The position numbers were made by a program, and so were the translations under genes. The notes beneath the pieces are model-generated. The model worked only from the letters and a program-made list of their open reading frames with translations. It searched no databases and was not told where the DNA came from. Positions 8,413 through 17,474 of a stretch of DNA of 64,000 nt are shown here, piece after piece. Within the stretch, counting starts at the first letter, position 1. The number at the start of each line of letters is the position of its first letter. The DNA is from Flavimaricola marinus (GTDB lineage Bacteria > Pseudomonadota > Alphaproteobacteria > Rhodobacterales > Rhodobacteraceae): NCBI RefSeq assembly GCF_900184895.1, contig NZ_FXZK01000011.1, positions 60,398 through 124,397 of the forward strand. Reading direction: 5' to 3'.

Positions 8413-10155
8413 TCAGCGCATCTCGTCTGCCGGGGTCACGCCAAGGATACCCAAACCGTGCGAAATAACAATCGCAGCGGCCCGGATAAGCGCGATTTTC
8501 GCCTGTGTGGCAGCCGTGTCACCCTCTTGCAGGAAGCGCAGACTGACATCGTCGTTGCCCCGATTCCACAAGCTGTGCAAATCCGACGCCAAATCATAGA
8601 GATAGAAAGCGATCCTATGTGGCTCGTTGGTCCGGGCGGCGATTTCCACCAGCCGTGGCCATTCGGCGATGGACTTGGCGAGTTTCAGCTCGGCCTCGTG
8701 GGTCAGCCCGGACAGGTCGGCCCCGGCAAGCGTCGCGTCGGCCACGTCGACGCCGGCTTCGGTGGCCTTGCGCAGTACAGAATTCACCCGCGCATGAGCG
8801 TATTGCACATAGAAAACCGGGTTGTCCTTGGACTGTTCAGTCACCTTGTCGAAATCGAAATCGAGCGGGGCGTCGTTCTTGCGGGTCAGCATGTGGAACC
8901 GGGTCACGTCTGGGCCGACCTGCTCGACCACGTCGCGCAGGGTGACAAAGGTGCCCGCCCGTTTGCTCATCTTGAACGGCTCGCCGTTCTTGTAGAGTTT
9001 GACCAGCTGCGTCAGCTTGATATCGAGCGGCACCTTTTCGTCGGAGAGCGCCGAAACCGCCGCTTTCATCCGTTTGACATAACCGCCGTGATCGGCGCCG
9101 AACACATCAATAAGGGCGTCGAAGCCTCTGGTAACCTTGTCATAATGGTAGGCGATGTCCGGAGCGAAGTAGGTCCAGCTGCCGTCGGATTTGGCGACGG
9201 GCCGGTCGACATCGTCGCCGTATTCGGTGGACTTGAAGAGCACCTGCTCGCGCGGTTCCCAATCCTCGGGCAGCTTGCCCTTCGGCGGCTCCAGCGTGCC
9301 ACGGTAGATCAGCCCCTTCTGCTTGAGCGTCTCGATCGCGCCTTCGATCCGGCCGGTGCCGTAGAGCGCCTTTTCCGAGGAGAACACGTCCATTTCGACG
9401 CCGAGCAGTTTCAAGTCGGCCCGGATCATGTCCATCATCGCCTCGGTGGCGAACTCGCGGATCTCGGCAAGCCAGAACTGCTCGCCCTTGTCGAGCAGGC
9501 TGTCGCCATACTTTTCCTTGAGCGCCTCGCCCACCTCGATCAGGTAGTCGCCGGGATAGGTGCCGTCTGGCCAGTCGACGCTCAGATCGTGCGCTTCTTG
9601 ATACCGCAAATAGGCAGACCGGGCGAGCACGTCGACCTGTGCACCGCCGTCGTTGATGTAGTATTCCCGCGTCACGTCCCATCCGGCATAGGCCAAGAGG
9701 CTCGCCAGAGCGTCGCCGAAGACTGCCCCGCGCGTATGCCCCACATGCAGCGGGCCCGTCGGGTTGGCCGAGACATACTCGACATTGACCTTGCGCCCCT
9801 GTCCGAGGCTCGATTGCCCAAAGCGCTCATCGGACAAGGCCGTCTTGACGACGCCCTGCCACTGGCCCGCATCCAGCCGCATGTTCAGGAAACCGGGGCC
9901 GGCCACGGTGGCTTCGCTGATCCGGGGATCGTCGGCCAGGAGCCCGGCCAGCCCGTCTGCGATGTCGCGCGGCTTGAGCCCGGCAGGCTTGGCCAGCACC
10001 ATCGCCGCGTTCGTGGCCATATCCCCATGCCCCGCGTCACGCGGCGGCTCCACGGACACGTTGCTGGTATCGAGACCTTCGGGCAGGCGCCCGTCGGCGA
10101 CCATCGTATCGAGACAGGACAAGACAAGCGTGCGGATATCAGTGAACAGGTTCAC
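8413..10155 (-). CDS. argS: Arginyl-tRNA synthetase
   Basis: Charges tRNA-Arg. The 580 residues match the family length and are class I. The HIGH-type motif is in [18 protein letters not shown], the KMSK motif is [10 protein letters not shown], and an anticodon-binding DALR domain ends the protein. I chose GTG at 10155 ([12 protein letters not shown]) with AAGAGGAAG upstream. The frame stays open further 5', but those codons overlap the divergent gene's promoter and do not look like ArgS. The SPOR gene follows 79 bp downstream. Confidence 0.96.
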   Translation of the reverse strand: MNLFTDIRTLVLSCLDTMVADGRLPEGLDTSNVSVEPPRDAGHGDMATNAAMVLAKPAGLKPRDIADGLAGLLADDPRISEATVAGPGFLNMRLDAGQWQGVVKTALSDERFGQSSLGQGRKVNVEYVSANPTGPLHVGHTRGAVFGDALASLLAYAGWDVTREYYINDGGAQVDVLARSAYLRYQEAHDLSVDWPDGTYPGDYLIEVGEALKEKYGDSLLDKGEQFWLAEIREFATEAMMDMIRADLKLLGVEMDVFSSEKALYGTGRIEGAIETLKQKGLIYRGTLEPPKGKLPEDWEPREQVLFKSTEYGDDVDRPVAKSDGSWTYFAPDIAYHYDKVTRGFDALIDVFGADHGGYVKRMKAAVSALSDEKVPLDIKLTQLVKLYKNGEPFKMSKRAGTFVTLRDVVEQVGPDVTRFHMLTRKNDAPLDFDFDKVTEQSKDNPVFYVQYAHARVNSVLRKATEAGVDVADATLAGADLSGLTHEAELKLAKSIAEWPRLVEIAARTNEPHRIAFYLYDLASDLHSLWNRGNDDVSLRFLQEGDTAATQAKIALIRAAAIVISHGLGILGVTPADEMR

Positions 10156-10225
10156 GGGGTTCTTCCTCTTAGGTTTGTCTTGCCCTACCATTTTGGCAAC
10201 CAAGGTCAATGCACGAGGGGCAGGA

Positions 10226-11365
10226 ATGGCAATGACAGACGACGGCGCGCCACACCGGCGCGACCTGAATTGGGCTGTGGAGACGGCGCGGATCGCCATT
10301 GTCATAGCGATTTTTGGCCAATTGGTCATCTCGTCCCTGCCCGCTCGGGCCATTTATCCAACTGCCGAGACCGGCGCATTCGACAGTTGGGGCTACGTGG
10401 CGGTCGGCATCCTGTCGGCCATCTCGTCCGTGGCGCACGCGTTGGCGCTGCTCGCGTTGCCAGTGGTGGGCCTCTGGGCGATCGGGGCCGTGCCGCGGTG
10501 GCTGCACTGGCTGGCTGTCGCGGCGAGTGTGCTGATCGCGCTCAGTATTCTGCTGAGCCTGATCTTTGCCATGCCACTCCTCGCGGATATCGCAGGCGAC
10601 ATCTGGTATTCCGTGGCGACCCGCAACGACTGGGCCAGCGTTTTGCTATCCCTTCCGTACATCCTGTCGGTCTGGATTGCGGTTCTGACCCTGATCGCGG
10701 TGCTGGCGGCGCGGGCGGAAAGTCAATTAGCGGCCGTTTTGGCCGGGATCGCCTGCCTGATCGTGATGGCGATGACCTTGGCCAACGCGACCCAGCTCAA
10801 CCCGCCCGAAGGCAAGGCCCTTGTCGTCGTCTATGCCGTCCTGTGGCTCTGGGTGCGCTTTGCCCGCCCCGGCCATTTGGCAAAGGGCGCGCAGCCCTGG
10901 CTCGTCGCCCTGATCGCGGTGTGGCTCTTGCCGGACGTCCTCTCGCTATTGCCTCGATTGGCTGAGGCCATGCAGGTGATCAGCCCGTCGGCCCGATGGG
11001 GCATGGTGGCGCAGATCTTTGCCTCGATCGAGGTCGGGGTCGGCCTCGACTCGGCCCCGCTGGCCCTGATGATCATCATCGCGATCGTCCACATGGCATT
11101 GGAGACACCGCGGGCTTCGGCCGTCACGATCACCTGTGCTGCGCTGATCGCCCTTGGCATGATCCTGCCCGAAATCGCATGGCAGCGCGGACTCTCGGGC
11201 GGCTTCTCGCAGATGCTCGGCATGGTCAGAAGCGGGGCAATGGCTCCCGGGCCTGCCCTTTTCGGGGCGCTCGCCGCGCTCTCGTGGCCGGTTGCCCAAG
11301 TCGCACTCTTCGTCGCATCGGTTCATTTGATCCGCTTGCCGGCAACGAGGCCCGCACGGCCATGA
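10226..11365 (+). CDS. Polytopic membrane protein of unknown function
   Basis: A 379-residue, very hydrophobic protein with roughly nine to ten predicted membrane spans, the first at [17 protein letters not shown] see no transporter signature, nucleotide-binding loop or conserved polar motif. The start ATG at 10226 follows GAGGGGCAGGA; a second ATG two codons later is possible. Its stop overlaps the start of the next gene (ATGA), so the two probably form one transcription unit and perhaps one membrane complex. It is divergent from argS with about 70 bp between starts. Confidence 0.75.
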   Translation: MAMTDDGAPHRRDLNWAVETARIAIVIAIFGQLVISSLPARAIYPTAETGAFDSWGYVAVGILSAISSVAHALALLALPVVGLWAIGAVPRWLHWLAVAASVLIALSILLSLIFAMPLLADIAGDIWYSVATRNDWASVLLSLPYILSVWIAVLTLIAVLAARAESQLAAVLAGIACLIVMAMTLANATQLNPPEGKALVVVYAVLWLWVRFARPGHLAKGAQPWLVALIAVWLLPDVLSLLPRLAEAMQVISPSARWGMVAQIFASIEVGVGLDSAPLALMIIIAIVHMALETPRASAVTITCAALIALGMILPEIAWQRGLSGGFSQMLGMVRSGAMAPGPALFGALAALSWPVAQVALFVASVHLIRLPATRPARP

Positions 11366-12333
11366 GGGCGCTCAGCTTTGGCATGATGATCGCCTTTGGC
11401 CTCGGCTGGCTGGCGACGGTGGCCGCAGAGGCGGCGCTGCCGATCCTCTTGGCCGAGATGCCCGGCGTGGCGGGGCCCGCGGCGAGCACGGTTCTGGACT
11501 GGGCAGGCACCCAGACACTCAGCGCAATGGCGCTCAGTGCCGCCGCCTATCTGTGCTATGCCGGGCCGGGCGGCCGGGGATGGGGCGCGCTGGCGCTGCT
11601 GGCCATCCTGCCTCTGCTGGCGCTGGCAGTGGTGCAATTCGACCCGCGCATCGTCGTCCGGTTGCAAAGCGCCATCGGCCCGCTGTTCGATGCCGTCAGG
11701 GCGGTGCAGCCCAACTTGCGTTTGGGTCTTTTCGCGGGCGTGTCCATGGTCGGCGCGTCGCATCTGATCGCAGGCGGGGTATGGGGGCCGCGGGCCGTGG
11801 CTTTGGCCGTGCTGGCGAGCCTTGTCCTGCTGGTGATCGGACCCGGCACCAATGGCGCGGTGGTCCTTGCCCTGCCTGCGCTGGTGTTGCTCGCGCAAGC
11901 CGCGATGCGGATGGCCGAGCATGACCACCCGGCGGCCCCCTATATCCTGACGGGGGCGGCCTGCGTGATCACCGGTGTCGGCCTTGTCATCGCGGGCGAC
12001 AGTCCGCGCCAAGACATCCGAGCGGGGTTTGTCCTGCTGCCGCTCTTTGCCGCCCTCGCCCACCGGATGCGACCCCGCCTGCCTGCCGCCGTGCTGTGGC
12101 TGCATGCGTTGCTGATCGCGGCGGGGTTGGCCTATCTGGCCCCCGGCCTGGCGCAATTCGGCGACGTGCGGCCCGCCACCAGCTTTGCCGAGATCGCGGC
12201 CGTGGTGCGCCGGGCCGAAGCCCTGCGCACCGGCGTGGGGCTTATGCTGGCTTTTCTGGCGCTACTGGGTCTTGTGGCATTTCGGCTGCGTCGGGACCGC
12301 TCGGCTCCCCCTCTTCCGGAGGCACGAGACTGA
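11362..12333 (+). CDS. Second polytopic membrane protein of unknown function
   Basis: A 323-residue protein with about nine predicted membrane spans rich in Ala, Leu and Gly, coupled to the preceding gene by an ATGA overlap. No family is recognised. The C-terminal span (GLMLAFLALLGLVAF) and the tail RLRRDRSAPPLPEARD lie within the 3' end of the oppositely oriented antiporter gene, giving a 92-bp tail-to-tail overlap. The paired arrangement suggests joint function with the upstream protein, which is inference only. Confidence 0.7.
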   Translation: MRALSFGMMIAFGLGWLATVAAEAALPILLAEMPGVAGPAASTVLDWAGTQTLSAMALSAAAYLCYAGPGGRGWGALALLAILPLLALAVVQFDPRIVVRLQSAIGPLFDAVRAVQPNLRLGLFAGVSMVGASHLIAGGVWGPRAVALAVLASLVLLVIGPGTNGAVVLALPALVLLAQAAMRMAEHDHPAAPYILTGAACVITGVGLVIAGDSPRQDIRAGFVLLPLFAALAHRMRPRLPAAVLWLHALLIAAGLAYLAPGLAQFGDVRPATSFAEIAAVVRRAEALRTGVGLMLAFLALLGLVAFRLRRDRSAPPLPEARD

Positions 12334-14113
12334 TCAGTCGGGCATCCGGCGCGGTCTTGATCTCTTCGTCCGGGGCGAGCAGGCGCAGCGTGCCGCGCGG
12401 ACCCACCTGGCCCAAGAGGTATGCGTCGGGCCATTTCGCCATCCAGTCCTCGAGCGTGAATTCGGCCGTCAGGCGCGTCACCCGAAAACGCCATCCCTCG
12501 TTCAGCTTCTGCTCCCACCCGTCATGGGTGAGACCGTTGCCGAATTTCCGCCCTCCGAGAGTGGCAGGCAGGCTGTGCCGGGCATTGTCGCTCTTTTCGC
12601 GGGTAACCTGATAGACATGGTCGCGCCCGAATTCCGGGGCCAGATCGGTGGCGACGAGCGTATTGTAGGCGTCGTTGTCCGTCGCGGCGATCACGCTTTC
12701 AAAGCTGACCAGCTCGACCCGGTTCTCCGCCGCCTCGGAGAGAATGTCGCCTGAGAACGTCTTGATCCCCGCCGAGCGGGCCGGAACGAGGTGGAAATAG
12801 TTCGGGTCCGACATCAGCACCGGAACCTCCGCCTTTTCCAACGCCTGCGCCAGCGCGATCGTCCAGTTCGAGCCGCCAAGGATCAGCACGCCGGGCCTGT
12901 CGCCGCCCGTCAGACCAAGCGCCTTGGCCATCGGCGCCAGTGTAAAGCCGTGCAGGACGACCGTCACCGCGACGAGCGCGAAGGCCAGCGGCCCGATCCG
13001 CGTCGCGTCCTCTACCCCAAGGGCCACAAGCCGTTCGCCAAAGAGCCCGGCCACGGCCACCAGCACCACGCCGCGTGGGCCTGTGAGCGCCACCAAGGCC
13101 CGTTCGCGCCACGACAAGCCGCTCGCGATGAGCGAGATCAGCACCGTCACAGGCCGCGCCACCAGAATGACCGCCGCGACGAAGATCACGGCATTCCAGC
13201 CCAGCGAGGTGATCGTCGACGGATCCAGCCCGGCGGCAAGAAGGATGAATACCCCGGACACCAGAAGAACCGTGGCCTGTTCCTTGAACCGGCGCAGTTC
13301 TTCGTAGGAGGGCAGATCGGAGTTCGCGATGCCGATGCCCATGATGGTCACGGCCAAGAGCCCGCTTTCGTGCAGCATTGTGTCGGACAGGGCAAATACG
13401 ACGAGGACCGAAACGAACAGGAGCGGCACTTTCATGTATTCGGGCACAACGCCGCGCCGGAAGGCCTGCACCAGACCGTAGGCCCCCGCCGCCCCAAGCG
13501 CTACGGCGACCGCGATCCCGACAGCCAGATCAACCGCCGCCGAGCCTACGGAGGTGGCCGTGCGCAGGACCAGCACGACCTCGAAGGCCAGCACAGCGGC
13601 CAAGGCCCCTATCGGATCGTTGATGATCGCTTCCCACTGTAGAAGGGCGGCGGGCCGTCGTGACAACCGGGCGCTGCGCAGCAAAGGTGCTATGACGGTC
13701 GGCCCGGTGACGATCATGATGCCGCCAAACACGGCCGAGCTTTCCCAGCTCAACCCCGCCACATAGTGCAGCACCAGCGTCGAGGTGAGCCATCCCAAGG
13801 GCGCTCCGATGAAGACCAGCCGCCGGACGCCGGTGGCGGCATCACGCAATTGATGCAGGTTGAGCGTCAGACCACCCTCGAACAGGATGATCGCAACCGC
13901 AATCGAAATCATCGGCCCCATCAGCGGACCGATATCGCGCGCCGGGTCGAGCAGGCCGAACACCGGCCCGGCCAGCAACCCGGCCACCAGCATCAGGACG
14001 ATGGCGGGCATGCGCAGCCGCCACGCCAACAACTGGGATCCGACCCCCAGCGCCCCGATCACCCCGAACGCCATCAGCGGGCCGAGGCCCTCGGTCGCTG
14101 TCTCAACTGCCAA
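12242..14113 (-). CDS. Cation:proton antiporter with C-terminal RCK-type domain
   Basis: Exchanges a monovalent cation for protons across the inner membrane. The N-terminal ~385 residues form a CPA-type antiporter of about 12 spans with AIILFEGGLTLNLHQL and the ND motif in QWEAIINDPIGALAAVL. A TrkA-N-like nucleotide-binding domain follows (GVLILGGSNWTIALAQALE), which probably gates the transporter; the glycine loop is the variant GGSNW. The 5' end overlaps dgt and the start is uncertain: I favour TTG at 14113, with AGGGG 8 nt upstream, but GTG 14122 and ATG 14074 are possible. Confidence 0.85.
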   Translation of the reverse strand: MAVETATEGLGPLMAFGVIGALGVGSQLLAWRLRMPAIVLMLVAGLLAGPVFGLLDPARDIGPLMGPMISIAVAIILFEGGLTLNLHQLRDAATGVRRLVFIGAPLGWLTSTLVLHYVAGLSWESSAVFGGIMIVTGPTVIAPLLRSARLSRRPAALLQWEAIINDPIGALAAVLAFEVVLVLRTATSVGSAAVDLAVGIAVAVALGAAGAYGLVQAFRRGVVPEYMKVPLLFVSVLVVFALSDTMLHESGLLAVTIMGIGIANSDLPSYEELRRFKEQATVLLVSGVFILLAAGLDPSTITSLGWNAVIFVAAVILVARPVTVLISLIASGLSWRERALVALTGPRGVVLVAVAGLFGERLVALGVEDATRIGPLAFALVAVTVVLHGFTLAPMAKALGLTGGDRPGVLILGGSNWTIALAQALEKAEVPVLMSDPNYFHLVPARSAGIKTFSGDILSEAAENRVELVSFESVIAATDNDAYNTLVATDLAPEFGRDHVYQVTREKSDNARHSLPATLGGRKFGNGLTHDGWEQKLNEGWRFRVTRLTAEFTLEDWMAKWPDAYLLGQVGPRGTLRLLAPDEEIKTAPDARLISLVPPEEGEPSGPDAAEMPQDPVAPEKPA

Positions 14114-15275
14114 AGCCGACACCCCTTGCAGTAATCTGTCCGCCGCACAGACGGGCATGTTCCTGAATGGCGAAGCGATCCGTCATCCCGGCGATATAAT
14201 CGGCGACAATCCGTGCCAAAGCGGTCTCTCCTTGCGCATCGCCCACATCCTTGCGCCATTGCTTGGGCAGTTCGGCGGGCTGGGCCATGAACAGAGGAAA
14301 TAGATCGTGGATCACCTCTGTCACCTGCTCGCGCATCTCGACGACGACGGGGGCGCGATACATGCGGTGAAACAGGAAGGACCGGATCTGCTTGAGATCG
14401 CTCCACAGCGACGGCGTGAACTGGATCACCATGCGGCCGGCGTGCCGGATGTCGACGACGCTCTGCGGATCGAGATCGGCGAGGGTGCGCCGTGCCAGTA
14501 CGATCACATCCTCGACGAGCACACCAAAGAACCGCCGGAGGGCCTCGTGCCGGCGTCGATAGTAGTTCAGGTCGGGATAGCGGGCGTCAACCTCGGCAAA
14601 GCACTCCTTGAGCACCGGTAGCTCGGCCAGCTCGTCCGTTGAAAACAGCTCGGCCCTCAGACCGTCGTGCAGATCGTGGTGATTATAGGCGATGTCATCG
14701 GCTAGAGCCGCGACCTGCGCCTCGGCGCTGGCGTGGGTGTGCAATTCCAGATCGTGGCGTGTGTTATATTCGGCCAAGGCATAGGGAATGTCGCCGACGA
14801 CCGGGCCATTGTGCTTGGCGATGCCTTCGAGCGTCTCCCAGGTCAGGTTGAGCCCGTCGAATTCGGCATAGTGCCGCTCTAGTGCCGTGACGATGCGGAT
14901 GGCCTGGGCGTTGTGATCAAAGCCGCCGTAGGGGACCATCAGCGCATTCAGCGCATCCTCTCCGGTATGGCCAAAGGGCGGATGGCCCAGATCATGGGCC
15001 AGCGCCACGGCTTCGGTCAGCTCGACGTTCAGGCCGAGGGCGGCGGCGACGGTGCGGGCCACCTGCGCGACCTCGATCGAATGAGTCAGGCGCGTGCGAA
15101 AGTAATCGCCCTCGTGTTCGATGAAGACCTGCGTCTTGTGCTTCAGCCGGCGGAATGCGCTGGCGTGAATTATCCTGTCACGGTCGCGTTGAAACGGCGA
15201 CCGGAATACGCTCTCCTCTTCCGGATAGAGCCGCCCGCGGGCGCTCACCGGATTTGAGGCATAGGGGGCTGTCAT
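14103..15275 (-). CDS. dgt: Deoxyguanosine triphosphate triphosphohydrolase-like protein
   Basis: An HD-superfamily dNTP hydrolase that splits dNTPs into nucleoside and triphosphate, limiting nucleotide pools. The 390 residues contain HRIIH-like RDRIIHASAFRRL, the metal ligand in RLTHSIEVAQVART and the HD pair AVALAHDLGHPPFGHTGE, with D in ALADDIAYNHHD. The ATG at 15275 is clear. It is divergent from the Fe-S carrier gene, with about 87 bp between starts. Confidence 0.92.
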   Translation of the reverse strand: MTAPYASNPVSARGRLYPEEESVFRSPFQRDRDRIIHASAFRRLKHKTQVFIEHEGDYFRTRLTHSIEVAQVARTVAAALGLNVELTEAVALAHDLGHPPFGHTGEDALNALMVPYGGFDHNAQAIRIVTALERHYAEFDGLNLTWETLEGIAKHNGPVVGDIPYALAEYNTRHDLELHTHASAEAQVAALADDIAYNHHDLHDGLRAELFSTDELAELPVLKECFAEVDARYPDLNYYRRRHEALRRFFGVLVEDVIVLARRTLADLDPQSVVDIRHAGRMVIQFTPSLWSDLKQIRSFLFHRMYRAPVVVEMREQVTEVIHDLFPLFMAQPAELPKQWRKDVGDAQGETALARIVADYIAGMTDRFAIQEHARLCGGQITARGVGFGS

Positions 15276-15362
15276 GGCGGTGCCTCGCCTTCTTGTTGCC
15301 AGCTTGTCGTTCTTGCCTGTCCTTCCTATATGTCAGAGGTGAGTCAACCGATAGGCCCCATT

Positions 15363-15689
15363 ATGCTGACCCTTCCCCCAAAAGTGACAGATCGCGCGTT
15401 TGACCGGCTTGCCGAGATCGGTGCCGCCGCCGAAGGCAAGGCGCTGCGGGTCGCGGTCGAGGGCGGAGGCTGCTCCGGCTTTCAATACGAGATCGCGCTC
15501 GACGAGGTGAAGGACGACGATCTGGTGCTGGAAGGCGCCGGGCAACGGGTCGTGATCGATTCCGTTTCGCTGCCGTTCCTCGCCTCTGCGACCATCGATT
15601 TCGCAGACGAATTGATCGGGGCGCGCTTTGTCATCGAGAACCCGAATGCCACGTCGTCCTGCGGCTGCGGCACATCGTTTTCGATGTAA
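15363..15689 (+). CDS. erpA: A-type iron-sulfur cluster carrier (ErpA/IscA-like)
   Basis: Carries and inserts Fe-S clusters into apo-enzymes. The 108 residues match the HesB/IscA family, with the three cluster ligands in GGGCSGFQY and the C-terminal SSCGCGTSF. Start taken at ATG 15363 (MLTLPPKVTD), where family members usually begin; an ATG 33 nt upstream has no ribosome site. A strong terminator follows 30 bp after the stop, so it is monocistronic. The exact subtype (ErpA versus IscA) is likely but not proven. Confidence 0.88.
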   Translation: MLTLPPKVTDRAFDRLAEIGAAAEGKALRVAVEGGGCSGFQYEIALDEVKDDDLVLEGAGQRVVIDSVSLPFLASATIDFADELIGARFVIENPNATSSCGCGTSFSM

Positions 15690-15718
15690 TCCGCGCCTCG
15701 CATCCAAGCCATCCTGCG

Positions 15719-15748
15719 GGGCCGTGCAATGCGCGGCCCTTTTTGTTT
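15719..15748 (+). terminator. Rho-independent terminator after the Fe-S carrier gene
   Basis: GGGCCGTG (15719-15726) pairs with CGCGGCCC (15732-15739) around loop CAATG, followed by TTTTTGTTT. Confidence 0.88.
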
Positions 15749-15894
15749 GCGCAGACCTCCTAAATGGCGGGGCGCTCACGCAGCCCTCACAGCCGTGTGA
15801 TGATAACATATGATTTTTTCAGCATTTTATCGGAACGAATGCCCGGGGCGGGTGTTGTGTCTGCATGAAGACGATAACAGAAAGGAACTACACG

Positions 15895-16248
15895 ATGACC
15901 TTTACAAAAGCACTTATTCCCGCCGCCCTCGCAGCAACTGTTGGCACTGCCGCTCTGGCCGAAAACAGCTTTCTCTATCAGGAAGCAGATCAGATGCTGC
16001 CCGCCTCGACCATCATGATCAACGGCGTGACCGCCGAAGCTGACGGCGTGGTCGCCATCTACGATTATTCCACCGGTGAATACGGTGATCTGCTCGGCAT
16101 GGAAGCCGTCTTTGCAGGCGCCAACTCCGACGTGAACGTCGAACTGCAGGTTCCTGCGGTGTCCGACGTGGTCGCTGTCCTCTATGAAGGCGGCGTGAAG
16201 GCCCCGGCAATGGGCGTCGCGATGCTGGAGATCGAACTGGAGTCGTAA
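15895..16248 (+). CDS. Small exported protein, DUF7282-like
   Basis: A 117-residue precursor with a signal peptide (MTFTKALIPAALAATVGTAA) likely cut at ALA-EN. The mature ~93 residues are acidic and contain GVVAIYDYSTGEYGDLLGM followed by beta-rich sequence, a pattern I associate with the DUF7282 fold; that assignment was not verified. No catalytic residues stand out. The ATG at 15895 has AAAGGAAC upstream, and an earlier in-frame ATG at 15865 would spoil the signal peptide. A very strong terminator follows, suggesting a highly expressed single gene. Confidence 0.75.
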   Translation: MTFTKALIPAALAATVGTAALAENSFLYQEADQMLPASTIMINGVTAEADGVVAIYDYSTGEYGDLLGMEAVFAGANSDVNVELQVPAVSDVVAVLYEGGVKAPAMGVAMLEIELES

Positions 16249-16278
16249 GACCCGCGTGATTTCGCATCCCAAGATTAG

Positions 16279-16305
16279 GGGGGTAGCTTCGGCTGCCCCC
16301 TTTTT
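16279..16305 (+). terminator. Rho-independent terminator with TTCG tetraloop
   Basis: GGGGGTAGC (16279-16287), loop TTCG, GCTGCCCCC (16292-16300), then TTTTT. One T-G pair; otherwise perfect. Confidence 0.93.
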
Positions 16306-16377
16306 CGTGCAAAAACGCTCTGGCCCTTGGGCCGCGAACCGCCGATGATGGGCCGACCCCCATCAAGAGGCCCGGAT

Positions 16378-17160
16378 ATGAAAATCGCCACATTCAACAT
16401 CAACGGCGTGAAGGCCCGGATCGAGGCCCTGACCACTTGGCTGGACGAGGCCAACCCGGACGTCGCGTTGCTGCAAGAGATCAAGTCGATCGACGAGAAC
16501 TTCCCTCGCGAACCCTTCGAGGACCGGGGCTACAACCTCGAGACGCATGGCCAGAAGGGCTTCAACGGGGTCGCGATCCTGTCGAAATTCCCCTTGGAGG
16601 ACGTGAGCCGCGGTTTGCCCGGCGACGACAGCGACGAACAGGCCCGCTGGATCGAGGCCACGGTCGTCGGGGATGAGAAGGCGATCCGCCTGTGTTGCCT
16701 GTATTTGCCGAACGGCAACCCGGCGCCGGGTCCGAAGTATGACTACAAGCTCGACTGGATGAAGCGTTTGCAGACGCGCGCCGAAGCGCTTCTGGCCGCC
16801 GAAGAGCCCGCGATCATGGCTGGCGACTACAATGTCATCCCACAGGCCGAAGACGCCAAACGCCCCGAAGCCTGGACCGAAGACGCCTTGTATCGCCCGG
16901 AAACCCGGGCGGCTTTCCGGCGTATCCTGAACCTGGGCTTCACCGAAGCCTTTCGTGCCCGCACCCAAGGCCTCGGCCATTACAGCTTTTGGGATTATCA
17001 GGCCGGTGCTTGGGACCGAAACGATGGCATCCGGATCGACCACCTTCTGCTGACGCCGCAGGCCGCCGATCTGATGCAGGATTGCTGGATCGAGAGCGCT
17101 GTTCGGGGCGGCACGAAACCGTCGGACCACGTGCCGGTCTGGATCGACATCGCGGCATGA
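16378..17160 (+). CDS. xthA: Exodeoxyribonuclease III
   Basis: An AP endonuclease and 3'-5' exonuclease of base-excision repair. The 260 residues carry the family motifs MKIATFNINGVKAR, LLQEIKS with the metal-binding Glu, AGDYNVIPQ, and the catalytic His in KPSDHVPVWID. I chose the ATG at 16378 because the family begins MKI(A/V)TFNIN; the frame is open 51 nt upstream through the preceding terminator region. The next gene starts inside its stop (ATGA). Confidence 0.95.
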   Translation: MKIATFNINGVKARIEALTTWLDEANPDVALLQEIKSIDENFPREPFEDRGYNLETHGQKGFNGVAILSKFPLEDVSRGLPGDDSDEQARWIEATVVGDEKAIRLCCLYLPNGNPAPGPKYDYKLDWMKRLQTRAEALLAAEEPAIMAGDYNVIPQAEDAKRPEAWTEDALYRPETRAAFRRILNLGFTEAFRARTQGLGHYSFWDYQAGAWDRNDGIRIDHLLLTPQAADLMQDCWIESAVRGGTKPSDHVPVWIDIAA

Positions 17161-17474
17161 GGCTAGGGTTTCCCCTCCTTCTCGGCCTTCTGGCCGCGCC
17201 GCCGCTGGCCGCCGAGGGCTGCCGCATCCAGACCGCTGGATCCTCCTGTGTCGTGGTGCCGCAATCGCAGCGATATGTCTCGCCCTATCAGGTGGGCGAC
17301 ACCCTGCCCCGCGGCACTTTTCAGATGCTCTTCAATGCCACCTATTGCGGCCTGCCCGCTGCCGAAGATGGCTGGAGCTACATGAAGGTGGAGCGCGACG
17401 TCTTGCGGGTCGACATGTCCACGATGACCGTGCTCGGGATCGTCACCGACGATCTGGCGCGCACCTGCCGCTAA
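17157..17474 (+). CDS. Small exported protein with four cysteines
   Basis: A 105-residue precursor: signal peptide MRLGFPLLLGLLAAPPLAAE, then a mature domain with four Cys that could form two disulfides. The core YQVGDTLPRGTFQML and VLRVDMSTMTVLGIV resembles short periplasmic RcnB-like proteins, a weak similarity. The ATG lies in the xthA stop (ATGA), so the two are translated together. The 3' end overlaps the oppositely oriented monooxygenase gene by 4 bp. Confidence 0.72.
   Translation: MRLGFPLLLGLLAAPPLAAEGCRIQTAGSSCVVVPQSQRYVSPYQVGDTLPRGTFQMLFNATYCGLPAAEDGWSYMKVERDVLRVDMSTMTVLGIVTDDLARTCR

Noticed and set aside
8377..10965. Very long plus-strand open frame (about 860 codons) opposite argS
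   Set aside because: It is a GC-rich shadow of argS, which has HIGH and KMSK motifs; the shadow has no family features and runs into the next real gene in another frame.
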